DNA of 9,388 nt from a bacterium (GCA_021780545.1 JAJXYP010000054.1:1-9388), one strand, 5' to 3'. Shown: positions 1 to 7,468, numbered from the stretch's first letter. Numbers and translations are program-made. The notes: a model not told the origin generated them from the sequence alone.

Positions 1-37
1 AAATCGCGCGAGTTATTGGTGCATCCGCCGAAGGATA

Positions 38-46
38 TGCTATAAT
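38..46 (+). promoter_or_regulatory. Extended -10 promoter for the receiver/dehydrogenase operon
   Basis: TGC followed by a perfect TATAAT hexamer at 41-46. With the usual spacing, transcription would start near position 53, only about 3 nt before the ATG at 56, so the first gene would be nearly leaderless. No Shine-Dalgarno sequence fits in that space. A TTGGTG at 16-21 is a poor -35 candidate with a 19-nt spacer. The same element recurs before six other genes here, which supports it. Confidence 0.8.
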
Positions 47-55
47 AGTCATACG

Positions 56-451
56 ATGAGTGATGTTTCCCAACTTATTCTGATCGTGGACGACGAGGCC
101 TCATTCCGGGAGATTTTCAGCACAAAACTTACGGCGGCCGGTTATCGCATTGAATCAGTGGAAAGCGGCGAACAGGGAATCGAAAAAGCGAAAACGCTGA
201 AACCGGCGCTTGTCTTAATGGACGTGAAAATGGGAGGTATGGAAGGGACAAAGGCGGCTCAGATGATTAAAGATGATCCGGCGCTCGCCGGAACCAAAAT
301 CGTGTTTCTGACAAGTTTGGGTGATCCGTCGTCCATCCGGCAGGAAATCGATGAACAGTTTACGAAAGCGTTCGGATTCGAGGGATACATCAGGAAGACC
401 GATGATTTAGATCGAATCGTCGAAGCCGTAGGAACCATCCTGAGAAACTAA
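56..451 (+). CDS. Stand-alone response regulator receiver protein (first of tandem pair)
   Basis: A 131-residue single-domain CheY-like receiver with no output domain. The acidic pocket is visible as VDDE (D12, D13), the phospho-acceptor as D56 in LVLMDVKM, the switch threonine as T86 in FLTS, and the conserved lysine as K114 in YIRKTDD. Such a protein would be phosphorylated by a histidine kinase and act by protein contact rather than by DNA binding. Two features depart from the usual receiver: the T-to-K spacing is 28 residues against about 22 in CheY, and the lysine is followed by Thr instead of the common Pro. The next gene shares both. The start is fixed by the -10 just upstream. A membrane kinase is encoded about 5.4 kb downstream and could be its partner, but that is inference. 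Confidence 0.93.
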   Translation: MSDVSQLILIVDDEASFREIFSTKLTAAGYRIESVESGEQGIEKAKTLKPALVLMDVKMGGMEGTKAAQMIKDDPALAGTKIVFLTSLGDPSSIRQEIDEQFTKAFGFEGYIRKTDDLDRIVEAVGTILRN

Positions 452-462
452 CCGGAAGGCGC

Positions 463-888
463 ATGGATACCGAAACGCAGGTCTCGGGCCCGTTGGTGCT
501 TGTTGTGGACGATGAGGCGGCATTCCGGGAAATCCTATCCTTGCGGCTTTCGGCGGCGGGAATGCGCGTCGTTGAGGCCTCATCCGCCGACGAAGCTATC
601 CGGATTGCCGGAGAGCAGCATCCCGATCTCGTGTTGAGCGATGTTTCCATGCCGCCGGGGCGGAGCGGCTGGGACCTTGCGTTTGCGCTTCGTGCCAATC
701 CGGCGACCGCCGGCATTCCGTTTGCTTTCCTCACGAGCTTGCACGATCCCTGGGCGGAGTTCGGCGGGAAAAAGGAAGACCGGCGCCGCATACTGGCCGA
801 CGTTTCAATAATCGACAAAACGAACGATTTCGCAACCATTGGCGACCGGGCTCGCCGTTTAATCGAGAACGCGGGGCGGCCTCGCTAA
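463..888 (+). CDS. Stand-alone response regulator receiver protein (second of tandem pair)
   Basis: A 141-residue single-domain receiver, 11 nt after the stop of the first receiver. Key residues are VDDE (D16, D17), phospho-acceptor D60 in LVLSDVSMP, T91 in FLTS, and K119 in IIDKTND. It shares with its neighbour the near-identical VDDEA-FREI start, the TSL-DP segment, the 28-residue T-to-K spacing and Thr after the lysine, so the two probably arose by duplication. They have since diverged in the segment after T91, where this copy has a charged run (KKEDRRR) of its own. A purine-rich GGAAGG at 454-459 lies close to the ATG and may act as ribosome binding site. There is no promoter-like sequence in the gap, so it is likely co-transcribed with the first receiver. 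Confidence 0.92.
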   Translation: MDTETQVSGPLVLVVDDEAAFREILSLRLSAAGMRVVEASSADEAIRIAGEQHPDLVLSDVSMPPGRSGWDLAFALRANPATAGIPFAFLTSLHDPWAEFGGKKEDRRRILADVSIIDKTNDFATIGDRARRLIENAGRPR

Positions 889-897
889 ATAAGAAGC

Positions 898-1989
898 ATG
901 GCAAACGCGGAACGCGCATGGGAGTCGGTTTCGGGGGCGGACCGGTTTCCGGAATTCGATCGCCACGAAGGCGTGTTCCGCATGAGCGATCCCGCTTCGG
1001 GACTGCTGGGATTCATCGCGATCCACAGTACGGCCGCTGGTCCGGCGGTGGGAGGCACCCGGTATTGGCATTACGCGAGCGAGGAGGAGGCAGTGCGCGA
1101 TGTCCTGCGGCTTTCGCGCGCCATGAGTTATAAATGCGCGTTGGCTGGCGTGCCGTACGGCGGCGGAAAGGCGGTTATCATGGCTGACTCGCGTCAGCCG
1201 AAGTCCGGGGCGATGCTGCGGGAATATGCGGAACGGATCAACGCTCTGCGGGGGGCGTTTTATACGGGCGAAGATGTTGGGATTGATCAGGCCGATGTGA
1301 CGGCGCTTGCGGAACATTCATCATTTATCATCGGCCGGGAAACGATGGCTGGGGATCCCGGTCCTTGGGCGTCGCTCGGCGTGTTTCATGCGATGGCGGC
1401 GGCGATTGATGAAGCGCGGCCCGGCCGCGCATGGCGCGACGTTTCGGTGGCGATTCAGGGTCTTGGCAAGGTCGGTCTCGGATTGGCCCGGCTGGTTTCC
1501 GGCGCCGGCGGGCGGTTGATTGCTGCCGATATTAATCCCGCCGCGGTTGCGGCGGCGGTGCGCGAATTTCCCGGACTGCGGATTGTGAATGCAGAGGATA
1601 TTCATCGCCAGGATGCCGACGTGTTCAGTCCGAATGCCCTGGGCGGCGTTATTGCGGAACGGATGATTTCGGAATTGCGCTGCTATATTGTCTGCGGCGG
1701 CGCCAATAACCAGCTTGCATCGGATGAGAGCGCCCGCCTGCTTTACGGCAGGGGTATACTCTATATTCCGGACTATGTTGCCAACGCCGGAGGACTGATC
1801 GATGTCGTTGACGAACTTTCCCGCGACGGGTATTCGCGCGATAGGGTGCTGCGCCGCACGGCTGCGATAGGCGGCACGGTCCGGCGTATCGTGGCGCTTT
1901 CGCGCGAACAGGGCAAATCGCCGAGCGAAATCGCGGATGCGCTGGGCGCAAAAATTCTTGAGGCGGCCGCCGCGCAGCGGCTGGCTTGA
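898..1989 (+). CDS. Leucine/valine-type amino acid dehydrogenase (Glu/Leu/Phe/Val dehydrogenase family)
   Basis: A 363-residue protein, the usual length of leucine dehydrogenases, which reversibly and oxidatively deaminate branched-chain amino acids to 2-oxo acids with NAD+. The N-terminal catalytic domain shows MSYK (K79) and PYGGGKAVI (K91). Their 12-residue spacing equals that of K68 and K80 in Bacillus leucine dehydrogenase. TGEDVGID supplies D126, 35 residues after K91, as in that enzyme. The Rossmann domain has IQGLGKVG (188-193). The C-terminal PDYVANAGGLIDVVDE segment is typical of the family. Exact substrate and cofactor preference cannot be read from sequence; valine or phenylalanine dehydrogenase is possible, glutamate dehydrogenase is less likely at this length. 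The gene starts 9 nt after the second receiver, with only AAGAAG close to the ATG, and is probably in the same operon. A dedicated amino-acid dehydrogenase would be unusual in a reduced CPR genome. Confidence 0.9.
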   Translation: MANAERAWESVSGADRFPEFDRHEGVFRMSDPASGLLGFIAIHSTAAGPAVGGTRYWHYASEEEAVRDVLRLSRAMSYKCALAGVPYGGGKAVIMADSRQPKSGAMLREYAERINALRGAFYTGEDVGIDQADVTALAEHSSFIIGRETMAGDPGPWASLGVFHAMAAAIDEARPGRAWRDVSVAIQGLGKVGLGLARLVSGAGGRLIAADINPAAVAAAVREFPGLRIVNAEDIHRQDADVFSPNALGGVIAERMISELRCYIVCGGANNQLASDESARLLYGRGILYIPDYVANAGGLIDVVDELSRDGYSRDRVLRRTAAIGGTVRRIVALSREQGKSPSEIADALGAKILEAAAAQRLA

Positions 1990-1991
1990 TC

Positions 1992-2000
1992 TGCTATACT
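1992..2000 (+). promoter_or_regulatory. Extended -10 promoter for the ligase/E1/nitroreductase cassette
   Basis: TGC plus TATACT (1995-2000), 2 nt after the stop codon of the dehydrogenase. The expected transcription start is near 2007, giving a leader of about 8 nt before the ATG at 2015. No -35 box is recognisable in the upstream coding sequence. It suggests that the three-gene cassette has its own promoter. Confidence 0.7.
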
Positions 2001-2014
2001 AGTATTGTACTTGC

Positions 2015-3541
2015 ATGAGCCATCGCAACCTTGATGCGGAGGCGCGGAAAATGATCCGCTTGATCCGGACGGCTGGCGCGGCGTTTTGGAAGCGCTCGGG
2101 GGAGCGCCGGGCGCTCGCCGTTTTTCGGGACGCCTCGCGGCGTGTTCCTGCATACCGTGATTTTTTGAAGAAGCATCGCATTAATGCGGACAAGATAAAA
2201 TCCCGTGCGGATTTAGAGAGCGTCCCTTCCACCGACAAGCAGAATTATTTGCGCCAGTACCCGCTCGAAAAACTGTGCTGGGATGGGACGCTCAAGCGTC
2301 CGCTGGTTTTTACCGCAACCTCCGGATCTACCGGAGAACCGTTTTACTTTCCGCGCAGCGAATCACTCGAATGGGAATATTCGACTCTTCTCCAGTTGTT
2401 CCTTGAGAACGGCTGGCGGGACGGGCGCAGGGGGCCGACGCTCGTTATTATCGGTTTCGGCATGGGTGTCTGGATCGGCGGTTTACTTACCTATCGCGCG
2501 TTCGAAATGGCCGCAGCGCGGATGGCCTATCCGGTTTCGATTGTCACGCCGGGCATTAATAAGCCGGAAATCCTGAACGTATTGCGCCGGCTGGCGCCGC
2601 ATTTTTCACAGACGATTCTGGTCGGATATCCGCCGTTCGTGAAGGATGTGATTGATGAAGCGCAGGCGTCCGGCATCGCCGTGCGCAAACTTCGCGTGCG
2701 GATTTTGAGCGCCGCCGAAGCATACTCGGAGGTGTTCCGCGATTATCTGGCGGAACAGGCGGGAGTGGCGGACCCGCGCCTTGATTTTCTCAATATTTAT
2801 GGCACGGCGGATATCGGGGCGATGGCGTGGGAAACGCCGACTTCGATTTTTGCGCGCAGGGAGGCGGTTCGGCATCGACCGGCGCTGCGCGCTCTTTTTG
2901 GCGATGCCCGGATGCTGCCGACGCTCGCGCAATACAATCCTCAATTTATGCACTTTGAATCTCCCGGAGGAACTATTTTGGTGACGGGCAACAGCGTCCT
3001 GCCGCTGATTCGCTATTCGCCGGGTGATAACGGACGGGTATTCTCGATGGATGAATTGCGTAAAATGTTTTCGTCGGCGGGTATCGATTTCGACCGTTCC
3101 GCGCACCGCGCCGGACTGAAAAAATATTTCTACGAACTGCCGTTTGTTGCGGTGTACGAGCGGAACGATTTTGCGATCAAGTTCCGCCTGCGCGACCTTT
3201 ATCCGGAGATGTTCCGGGATGTGTTTTTCCAGCCGCGGTTCCGGGGGTGGTTTACCGGAAAATTCGAGATGGCGACGCGGTTCGATCAGACGCAGAATCA
3301 GTATCTCGAAATGAACGTCGAACTGAAGAAGGGCCGTTCGGTCCGGGCGGTCCGACGGACGCTCGTCGAAGAGCTTCATGGCCGGATGTTGCGCACTATA
3401 CGGGAGCGGACGAATGGTCCCGGCGGCGGAAGCGACACTTTTCTGGATGGAGATAGGATCATTCGATTCACATTTTGGCCGGCTGAAGATCCGCGTCATT
3501 TCCGTCCCGGCGTAAAACAAAAATGGGTCGAACGCCAATGA
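2015..3541 (+). CDS. Adenylate-forming enzyme, phenylacetate-CoA ligase (PaaK)/CapK-like
   Basis: A 508-residue member of the acyl-adenylate-forming superfamily. The N-terminal part (residues 35-75) has the VPAYRDFL and VPSTDK signatures of PaaK/CapK-type proteins. The nucleotide-binding loop is TSGSTGEP (102-109), a YGTAD (262-266) stands at the A5 position, and RYSPGD (333-338) carries the ribose-binding Asp. The extreme C-terminus (PGVKQKWVERQ) has lysines that could serve as the late catalytic Lys. The family activates a carboxylic acid with ATP and often passes it to CoA or another thiol or amine acceptor. Substrate and acceptor are unknown here. CapK-like members are common in surface-polysaccharide clusters, but no glycosyltransferase is visible. 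It is first in a tightly packed three-gene cassette: its TGA stop overlaps the next ATG. It is likely cytoplasmic, as no signal peptide or membrane segment is seen. Confidence 0.82.
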   Translation: MSHRNLDAEARKMIRLIRTAGAAFWKRSGERRALAVFRDASRRVPAYRDFLKKHRINADKIKSRADLESVPSTDKQNYLRQYPLEKLCWDGTLKRPLVFTATSGSTGEPFYFPRSESLEWEYSTLLQLFLENGWRDGRRGPTLVIIGFGMGVWIGGLLTYRAFEMAAARMAYPVSIVTPGINKPEILNVLRRLAPHFSQTILVGYPPFVKDVIDEAQASGIAVRKLRVRILSAAEAYSEVFRDYLAEQAGVADPRLDFLNIYGTADIGAMAWETPTSIFARREAVRHRPALRALFGDARMLPTLAQYNPQFMHFESPGGTILVTGNSVLPLIRYSPGDNGRVFSMDELRKMFSSAGIDFDRSAHRAGLKKYFYELPFVAVYERNDFAIKFRLRDLYPEMFRDVFFQPRFRGWFTGKFEMATRFDQTQNQYLEMNVELKKGRSVRAVRRTLVEELHGRMLRTIRERTNGPGGGSDTFLDGDRIIRFTFWPAEDPRHFRPGVKQKWVERQ

Positions 3542-4677
3542 ACGCCGCCGAACTGATCACATCGATTCCCTGGAAGCCGGTCCCGGTGCCGGACGGTGAA
3601 CTTGAGGCGTTCCGCCGCGGGCATCCGGATTGCGCGATTATAGATGAAACCAGCCGGAACCTGGAGGAACTGTTTTTATTGAGGAATCCCAAGTACCGTT
3701 TCGACAAACAGTACGGACCCGAGCTCGAAGCATTCCGGAAGTCGATGTTGGGAGAAAAGTTTGGCGCGTGGTTTCATTTTCCCTGGATTAACGCCTGCGT
3801 CCGTTACTTTCCGGAAGAATTGCACCTGGAGCTGCGGACCGGACGGAACAAGAATCTGGTGACCGCGGAAGAACAAAAACGGTTTTATGAAGCAACGGTT
3901 GTGTTTCTCGGCATGAGCGTCGGCAGCCACGGAGCTATCGTGACCGCGATGACGGGCGGCGCGAAACACATGAAGCTGGCCGATCCGGATATTTTATCGG
4001 GAGACAATCTGAACCGAATCAGAGTCGGCTTCCATGCCGTCGGCCTTCCCAAGGTGGTGGCTGTCGCCCGGCAGATTTACGAAATCAATCCGTATGCCGA
4101 CCTCGTTTTGTTTCCTGACGGTATCACGGCGGAAAACGCCGATGCGATTCTCGAAGGAGCCGGATTGGTCGTCGAAGAAATGGATCATCCATATTGGAAG
4201 TTGCGCTCCCGGGAGCTCGCGCGGGAACGCCGGATTCCGGTCGTGATGGCGACTGACAACGGGGACGGGGTCATCGTGGATGTGGAGCGGTACGACGTCG
4301 AACCCCGGCTCCCGGTGCTGAACGGTTTGGTGCGGGGGATTACGGCGGAGACGTTGAAGGCCATGCCGCCGAAGGATCTTCCGAAAGTCGCCGGAAAAAT
4401 TGCCGGGGCTAATCTGGTGGTTCCCCGCATGCTGGAATCAGTTGCCGAAGTCGGAAAAACACTCTATTCCTGGCCGCAGCTTGGAACGGCGGCGAACATG
4501 TGCGGATCACTCATCGCGGCGCTGGGGCGCCGGATCGTGAACGGTGATTCGACCATCCGTTCGGGACGGTACTCGGTGAATCCTGACGCCATTTTCGAAT
4601 CCGGCTACCGCTTGAAATGGTTTTCCCGGAAGGCGGCATTTTTTCGCTTTATCATGAAAATGCGCCGTTCGTCATGA
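3538..4677 (+). CDS. ThiF/E1-like adenylyltransferase, N-terminal half of an Rv1355c-type system
   Basis: The protein has 379 residues when started at the ATG in the ATGA overlap with the ligase gene. An upstream in-frame ATG at 3523 would add five residues. An N-terminal region of about 120 residues includes the WFHFPW and RTGRNKNLVT-EEQ signatures I associate with Rv1355c-like proteins. The E1-type Rossmann domain follows: GMSVGSHG (from 125), DPDILSGDNLNR (149-160) matching the ThiF/MoeB D-x-D...NLNR motif, K172 in GLPK, and D216 with R223 in MDHPYWKLR. These residues bind and orient ATP in ThiF, MoeB and E1. It has only three cysteines (C32, C87, C322): the paired zinc cysteines and a Cys at the usual thioester position are absent, so it may adenylate a carboxylate without forming a thioester. 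The acceptor is unknown, and no ubiquitin-like GG-ending protein is encoded in the window. Confidence 0.82.
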   Translation: MNAAELITSIPWKPVPVPDGELEAFRRGHPDCAIIDETSRNLEELFLLRNPKYRFDKQYGPELEAFRKSMLGEKFGAWFHFPWINACVRYFPEELHLELRTGRNKNLVTAEEQKRFYEATVVFLGMSVGSHGAIVTAMTGGAKHMKLADPDILSGDNLNRIRVGFHAVGLPKVVAVARQIYEINPYADLVLFPDGITAENADAILEGAGLVVEEMDHPYWKLRSRELARERRIPVVMATDNGDGVIVDVERYDVEPRLPVLNGLVRGITAETLKAMPPKDLPKVAGKIAGANLVVPRMLESVAEVGKTLYSWPQLGTAANMCGSLIAALGRRIVNGDSTIRSGRYSVNPDAIFESGYRLKWFSRKAAFFRFIMKMRRSS

Positions 4678-5783
4678 CGTCGATGCAGGCTGCCGTTTCC
4701 CGGGAAATCATTGAAAAAATACTGGCTGCGGGCGCCCGCGCTCCATCGGGGAGTAATTCGCAGCCCTGGCAATTTGAAGTCGTGGGTAACCGGATCGCCG
4801 TTATTGGTTTGCCGGAGCGGGATCATCCCGTGCTCAATTTTCGGAATCGAGGGACGTGGCTGGCGCACGGCGCACTGCTTGAGAATATCGCGATTGCCGC
4901 CCGGGCGAACGGATACGAAGCGGATTTAGATTTGTTTCCCGATGCGTCGCGGCCGCATGTTACAGCCGTCATAACGCTTAGTCCTTTGGCCGGGCAGTCC
5001 GGGTTGGAACCGCTGTATCAGGCGATTTTCGAGAGATGTACGAACCGCAAGCCGTATTTCGGCGCTATTTCCGAAACAGTTCGCCGCCAGCTTTTTGCCG
5101 TTGCAGCGGGGGACGCCAACGGAAAACAGGGAGGTGATAACGGCGGCGCGAAGGTATTCTTCGTGGAGGACCCCTCAGCTATCGGAGCGATTGCGAATGC
5201 TTCGGCGGTCAATGAATCAGTGATGTTCGCCAACCGCAAGTTGCACGCTCTGATGTTCCGGGAAATTGTCTGGTCCGAAAGCGAGGAACAGCGGCATGGC
5301 GGCGGGCTTTATTTTCCGACGATGGAATTGTCCGCGCCGCGGGCGGCGGTGAAGATGCTGGGTTCGTGGAGCGTGATGCGCGCGGCGAATCGTTTCGGCG
5401 CTGCGGTGAAAATCGCCGAAACCGACGCCAGAACATACGCGGCGACGCCGCTCATGGCGGCGATCGCGGTAGGCGGGGACGGCGATGCGTCGTATCTCGC
5501 CGCCGGCCGCTTAATGGAACGACTATGGCTCCAGGCAACAGCGTTCGGTCTTTCGGCGCATCCGCTCACCGGCGTGCTTTTTATGGCTCAGCGGATTGCC
5601 GCGCGCGACGATGTGATCTTTGCGCCGCGGGAGCGGACGGAGATTGAGGCGGCGTACCAGGCCATTACCGCGGCCGCTGGCAGCGGCACGGCGACGATCG
5701 TCGCCGTGCTGCGCATCGGCAACGGCGGAGAGCCGACGGCGCGTTCGATTAAGCTGCCGGCGCAGGTTCGGTTCGAGGGCTAG
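4674..5783 (+). CDS. Nitroreductase-family FMN protein, partner of the E1-like protein
   Basis: A 369-residue nitroreductase-fold protein. I chose the ATG at 4674 because it forms an ATGA overlap with the E1-like gene, as at the previous junction; an in-frame ATG at 4617 would overlap that gene by 61 nt. FMN-binding signatures are APSGSNSQPW (23-32) and the GTWLAHGALLENI segment (60-72). Near the C-terminus, ERLWLQATAFGLSAHP matches the family's late helix. It is longer than typical homodimeric nitroreductases (about 200 residues) and resembles the long, Acg-like or Rv1355c-type branch, in which one chain may contain two nitroreductase-like halves. The likely chemistry is flavin-dependent oxidation or reduction of something activated by the two upstream enzymes. 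In mycobacterial Rv1355c an E1-like and a nitroreductase domain are in one chain; here they are separate and translationally coupled. Confidence 0.82.
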   Translation: MTSMQAAVSREIIEKILAAGARAPSGSNSQPWQFEVVGNRIAVIGLPERDHPVLNFRNRGTWLAHGALLENIAIAARANGYEADLDLFPDASRPHVTAVITLSPLAGQSGLEPLYQAIFERCTNRKPYFGAISETVRRQLFAVAAGDANGKQGGDNGGAKVFFVEDPSAIGAIANASAVNESVMFANRKLHALMFREIVWSESEEQRHGGGLYFPTMELSAPRAAVKMLGSWSVMRAANRFGAAVKIAETDARTYAATPLMAAIAVGGDGDASYLAAGRLMERLWLQATAFGLSAHPLTGVLFMAQRIAARDDVIFAPRERTEIEAAYQAITAAAGSGTATIVAVLRIGNGGEPTARSIKLPAQVRFEG

Positions 5784-5792
5784 TGTTATACT
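5784..5792 (+). promoter_or_regulatory. Extended -10 promoter for the histidine kinase
   Basis: TGT plus TATACT (5787-5792), starting at the base after the nitroreductase stop codon. The expected start of transcription is near 5799, about 7 nt before the ATG at 5806. No -35 match is visible upstream. Confidence 0.72.
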
Positions 5793-5805
5793 GGATGCAT
5801 ACGTT

Positions 5806-7449
5806 ATGATATTTTCCGGCTTGGACAATATCGACCTCGTTTTTGTCGGCACGGCGATCGCGGGCATCGCTATATTGGGGTTTGCCACGCTGCTTAATAA
5901 CCGGAAGAGCATCACTAACCGGACCGTTTTCTGGTTTGGCATAGCGGCGGTTCTCTGGAGCTTCTTCAACTATGCGTACCAGCAGCCGGGCGGGGCGGCT
6001 CAAATCACTTGGCTGCTGCGACTTCATGCGTTTTTTGCGGTATGGTATGCCTTTTTCATCTTTAAACTATTTTATGTTTTTCCGCAGGAACAAATTTCAA
6101 CCGGTCGGATATATCGGTACGGTCTTATTCCCGCGGCGGCGGTTGTCGCGCTGCTGACGTTGACCCCGTTCGTTTTTGATCGAGTTGTGCTTTCCGCTTC
6201 AACCGGGCGCATCGCGGGAGCGTCGAACGGGTTCGGCGTCTATCTTTTCGGCCTTTTTGTCGTGGGATCCATCGTCGCCGGGCCGGTGTTTTTGTTCCGG
6301 CGATGGAAGCGGGGCGCGTTGTCGCCGCAGCAAAAAAAACAGGTTCTCTTCGTTCTTGTCGGCGCGCTGATTACCTTTACGCTTCATATCGTTTACAACT
6401 TCATCCTCCCGGCATTCTTCGGCGACACTCGTTTTATCCAGTATGGCGCCGTTTTCATTTTTCCGTTCATTGCGCTTACGTCATATTCGATTTTCCGCTA
6501 TCACCTGCTGAACATCGAAATCATTTCCACGGAAATACTCGCGTTCTTTCTTGCGGTAGCGACTCTGTTCGAGGTGCTTGGCGCCGCAACCATTTCCGAA
6601 CGTATTCTGCGCGGCACCATCTTTCTTTTCGTGCTCCTCTTTTCATTGCTCCTTATCCGGAGCGTGCGGCGCGAGATCGAGGTCCGTCGGCAGTTGGAAT
6701 TGCTTGACCGCGAACTGGAACAGAAGAACGCCCAGCTTGAAGACCTCTCCCGCTTCAAATCCCAACTCTTGTCGCTTGCATCGCATCAAATTCGTTCGCC
6801 GCTCGCGGCCATTAAGGGATTTGCGTCGCTTATCACGGACGGTCTTTACGGGGCGGTGTCCGACAAGGTGAAGGACGCGGTGGAAAAGATGCGAAACTCG
6901 GCGGACGAGCTTATTGGCCTCGTGAACACATTGCTCGATCTCCGGAAGGTGGACGAAGGGAAGATGGATTACCAGTTTGCGCGAACAGATTTGCTGAAGC
7001 TCGTTTCGGAGGTGTACGAACTGATGCGGCCGCTTGCGGCGGCGAAGCATCTGGTTTTCGATTTCGTTCCGCCCGAAGGCGGGGGACAGATTGCGGTCAA
7101 TGCGGACGGGGCGAAGCTGAAGCAGGTCGTGCAGAATCTGGTTGACAACGCGATCAAGTACACGCCGTCGGGATCGGTTCGGCTCGCCGCCGCGATCCGG
7201 GGCGATCGCGCCGAGGTGTCGGTGGCGGATTCCGGCGTCGGCATCCCGGAGTCGCTCGTGCCGCATCTCTTTGAAGAATTCATCCGCGACGAGCGGATCA
7301 AGCAGCAGATTTTGGGCACGGGACTGGGGCTCTATATCGCGCGGAAAATCGCGGAAGCGCACGGGGGTCGCCTCTCGGCGTCGTCGCCGGGAGAGGGGAA
7401 GGGAAGTACGTTTACGCTATCTTTGCCTCTGCTGAGGTCCGGCGCGTAA
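5806..7449 (+). CDS. Membrane sensor histidine kinase, about nine membrane segments
   Basis: A 547-residue sensor kinase when started at the ATG at 5806. The open frame extends upstream to 5620, but that part is Arg-rich, lies inside the nitroreductase gene and precedes the promoter. The first 285 residues contain about nine hydrophobic segments (near 9-31, 39-58, 67-92, 105-126, 143-165, 175-198, 207-232, 240-258 and 268-285), resembling 7TM-type kinase sensor regions with two extra helices. A charged, probably coiled-coil linker follows (about 285-315). The kinase core is complete: H-box SHQIRSPLAAIKG with phospho-acceptor H327, N-box LVDNAIKYT (N448), G1 DSGVGIP (475-481), F-box LFEEF and G2 GTGLGLY (from 504). 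No PAS, HAMP or extracellular sensory domain is seen, so the stimulus may be sensed within the membrane. No response regulator is adjacent; the receivers at 56-888 are candidate partners. Confidence 0.93.
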   Translation: MIFSGLDNIDLVFVGTAIAGIAILGFATLLNNRKSITNRTVFWFGIAAVLWSFFNYAYQQPGGAAQITWLLRLHAFFAVWYAFFIFKLFYVFPQEQISTGRIYRYGLIPAAAVVALLTLTPFVFDRVVLSASTGRIAGASNGFGVYLFGLFVVGSIVAGPVFLFRRWKRGALSPQQKKQVLFVLVGALITFTLHIVYNFILPAFFGDTRFIQYGAVFIFPFIALTSYSIFRYHLLNIEIISTEILAFFLAVATLFEVLGAATISERILRGTIFLFVLLFSLLLIRSVRREIEVRRQLELLDRELEQKNAQLEDLSRFKSQLLSLASHQIRSPLAAIKGFASLITDGLYGAVSDKVKDAVEKMRNSADELIGLVNTLLDLRKVDEGKMDYQFARTDLLKLVSEVYELMRPLAAAKHLVFDFVPPEGGGQIAVNADGAKLKQVVQNLVDNAIKYTPSGSVRLAAAIRGDRAEVSVADSGVGIPESLVPHLFEEFIRDERIKQQILGTGLGLYIARKIAEAHGGRLSASSPGEGKGSTFTLSLPLLRSGA

Positions 7450-7468
7450 AGTAGCCGCTGTGCCGATC

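Noticed and set aside
1681..1689. TGCTATATT inside the dehydrogenase, resembling the extended -10 elements
   Set aside because: It encodes conserved protein sequence (Cys-Tyr-Ile), deviates from the TATAAT/TATACT forms and has no start codon in use downstream.
2606..3538. A 310-codon open frame on the minus strand across the ligase gene
   Set aside because: It lies wholly antisense to a gene with clear family motifs, is rich in Arg/His and shows no recognisable domain. Long antisense frames are expected at this GC content.
2015..5783. A thiazole/oxazole-modified peptide biosynthesis cluster
   Set aside because: E1-like and FMN proteins are present, but there is no YcaO cyclodehydratase, no precursor peptide and no transporter; the family signatures fit Rv1355c-type proteins better.
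5620..5805. N-terminal extension of the histidine kinase frame by 62 residues
   Set aside because: The extension is an Arg-rich shadow of the nitroreductase C-terminus, and the promoter for the kinase lies after it.
6643..7362. A 239-codon minus-strand frame across the histidine kinase, and a similar 189-codon one at 7715-8284
   Set aside because: Both are mirrors of strongly supported genes, with low-complexity Arg/His-rich translations and no promoter of the type seen elsewhere.
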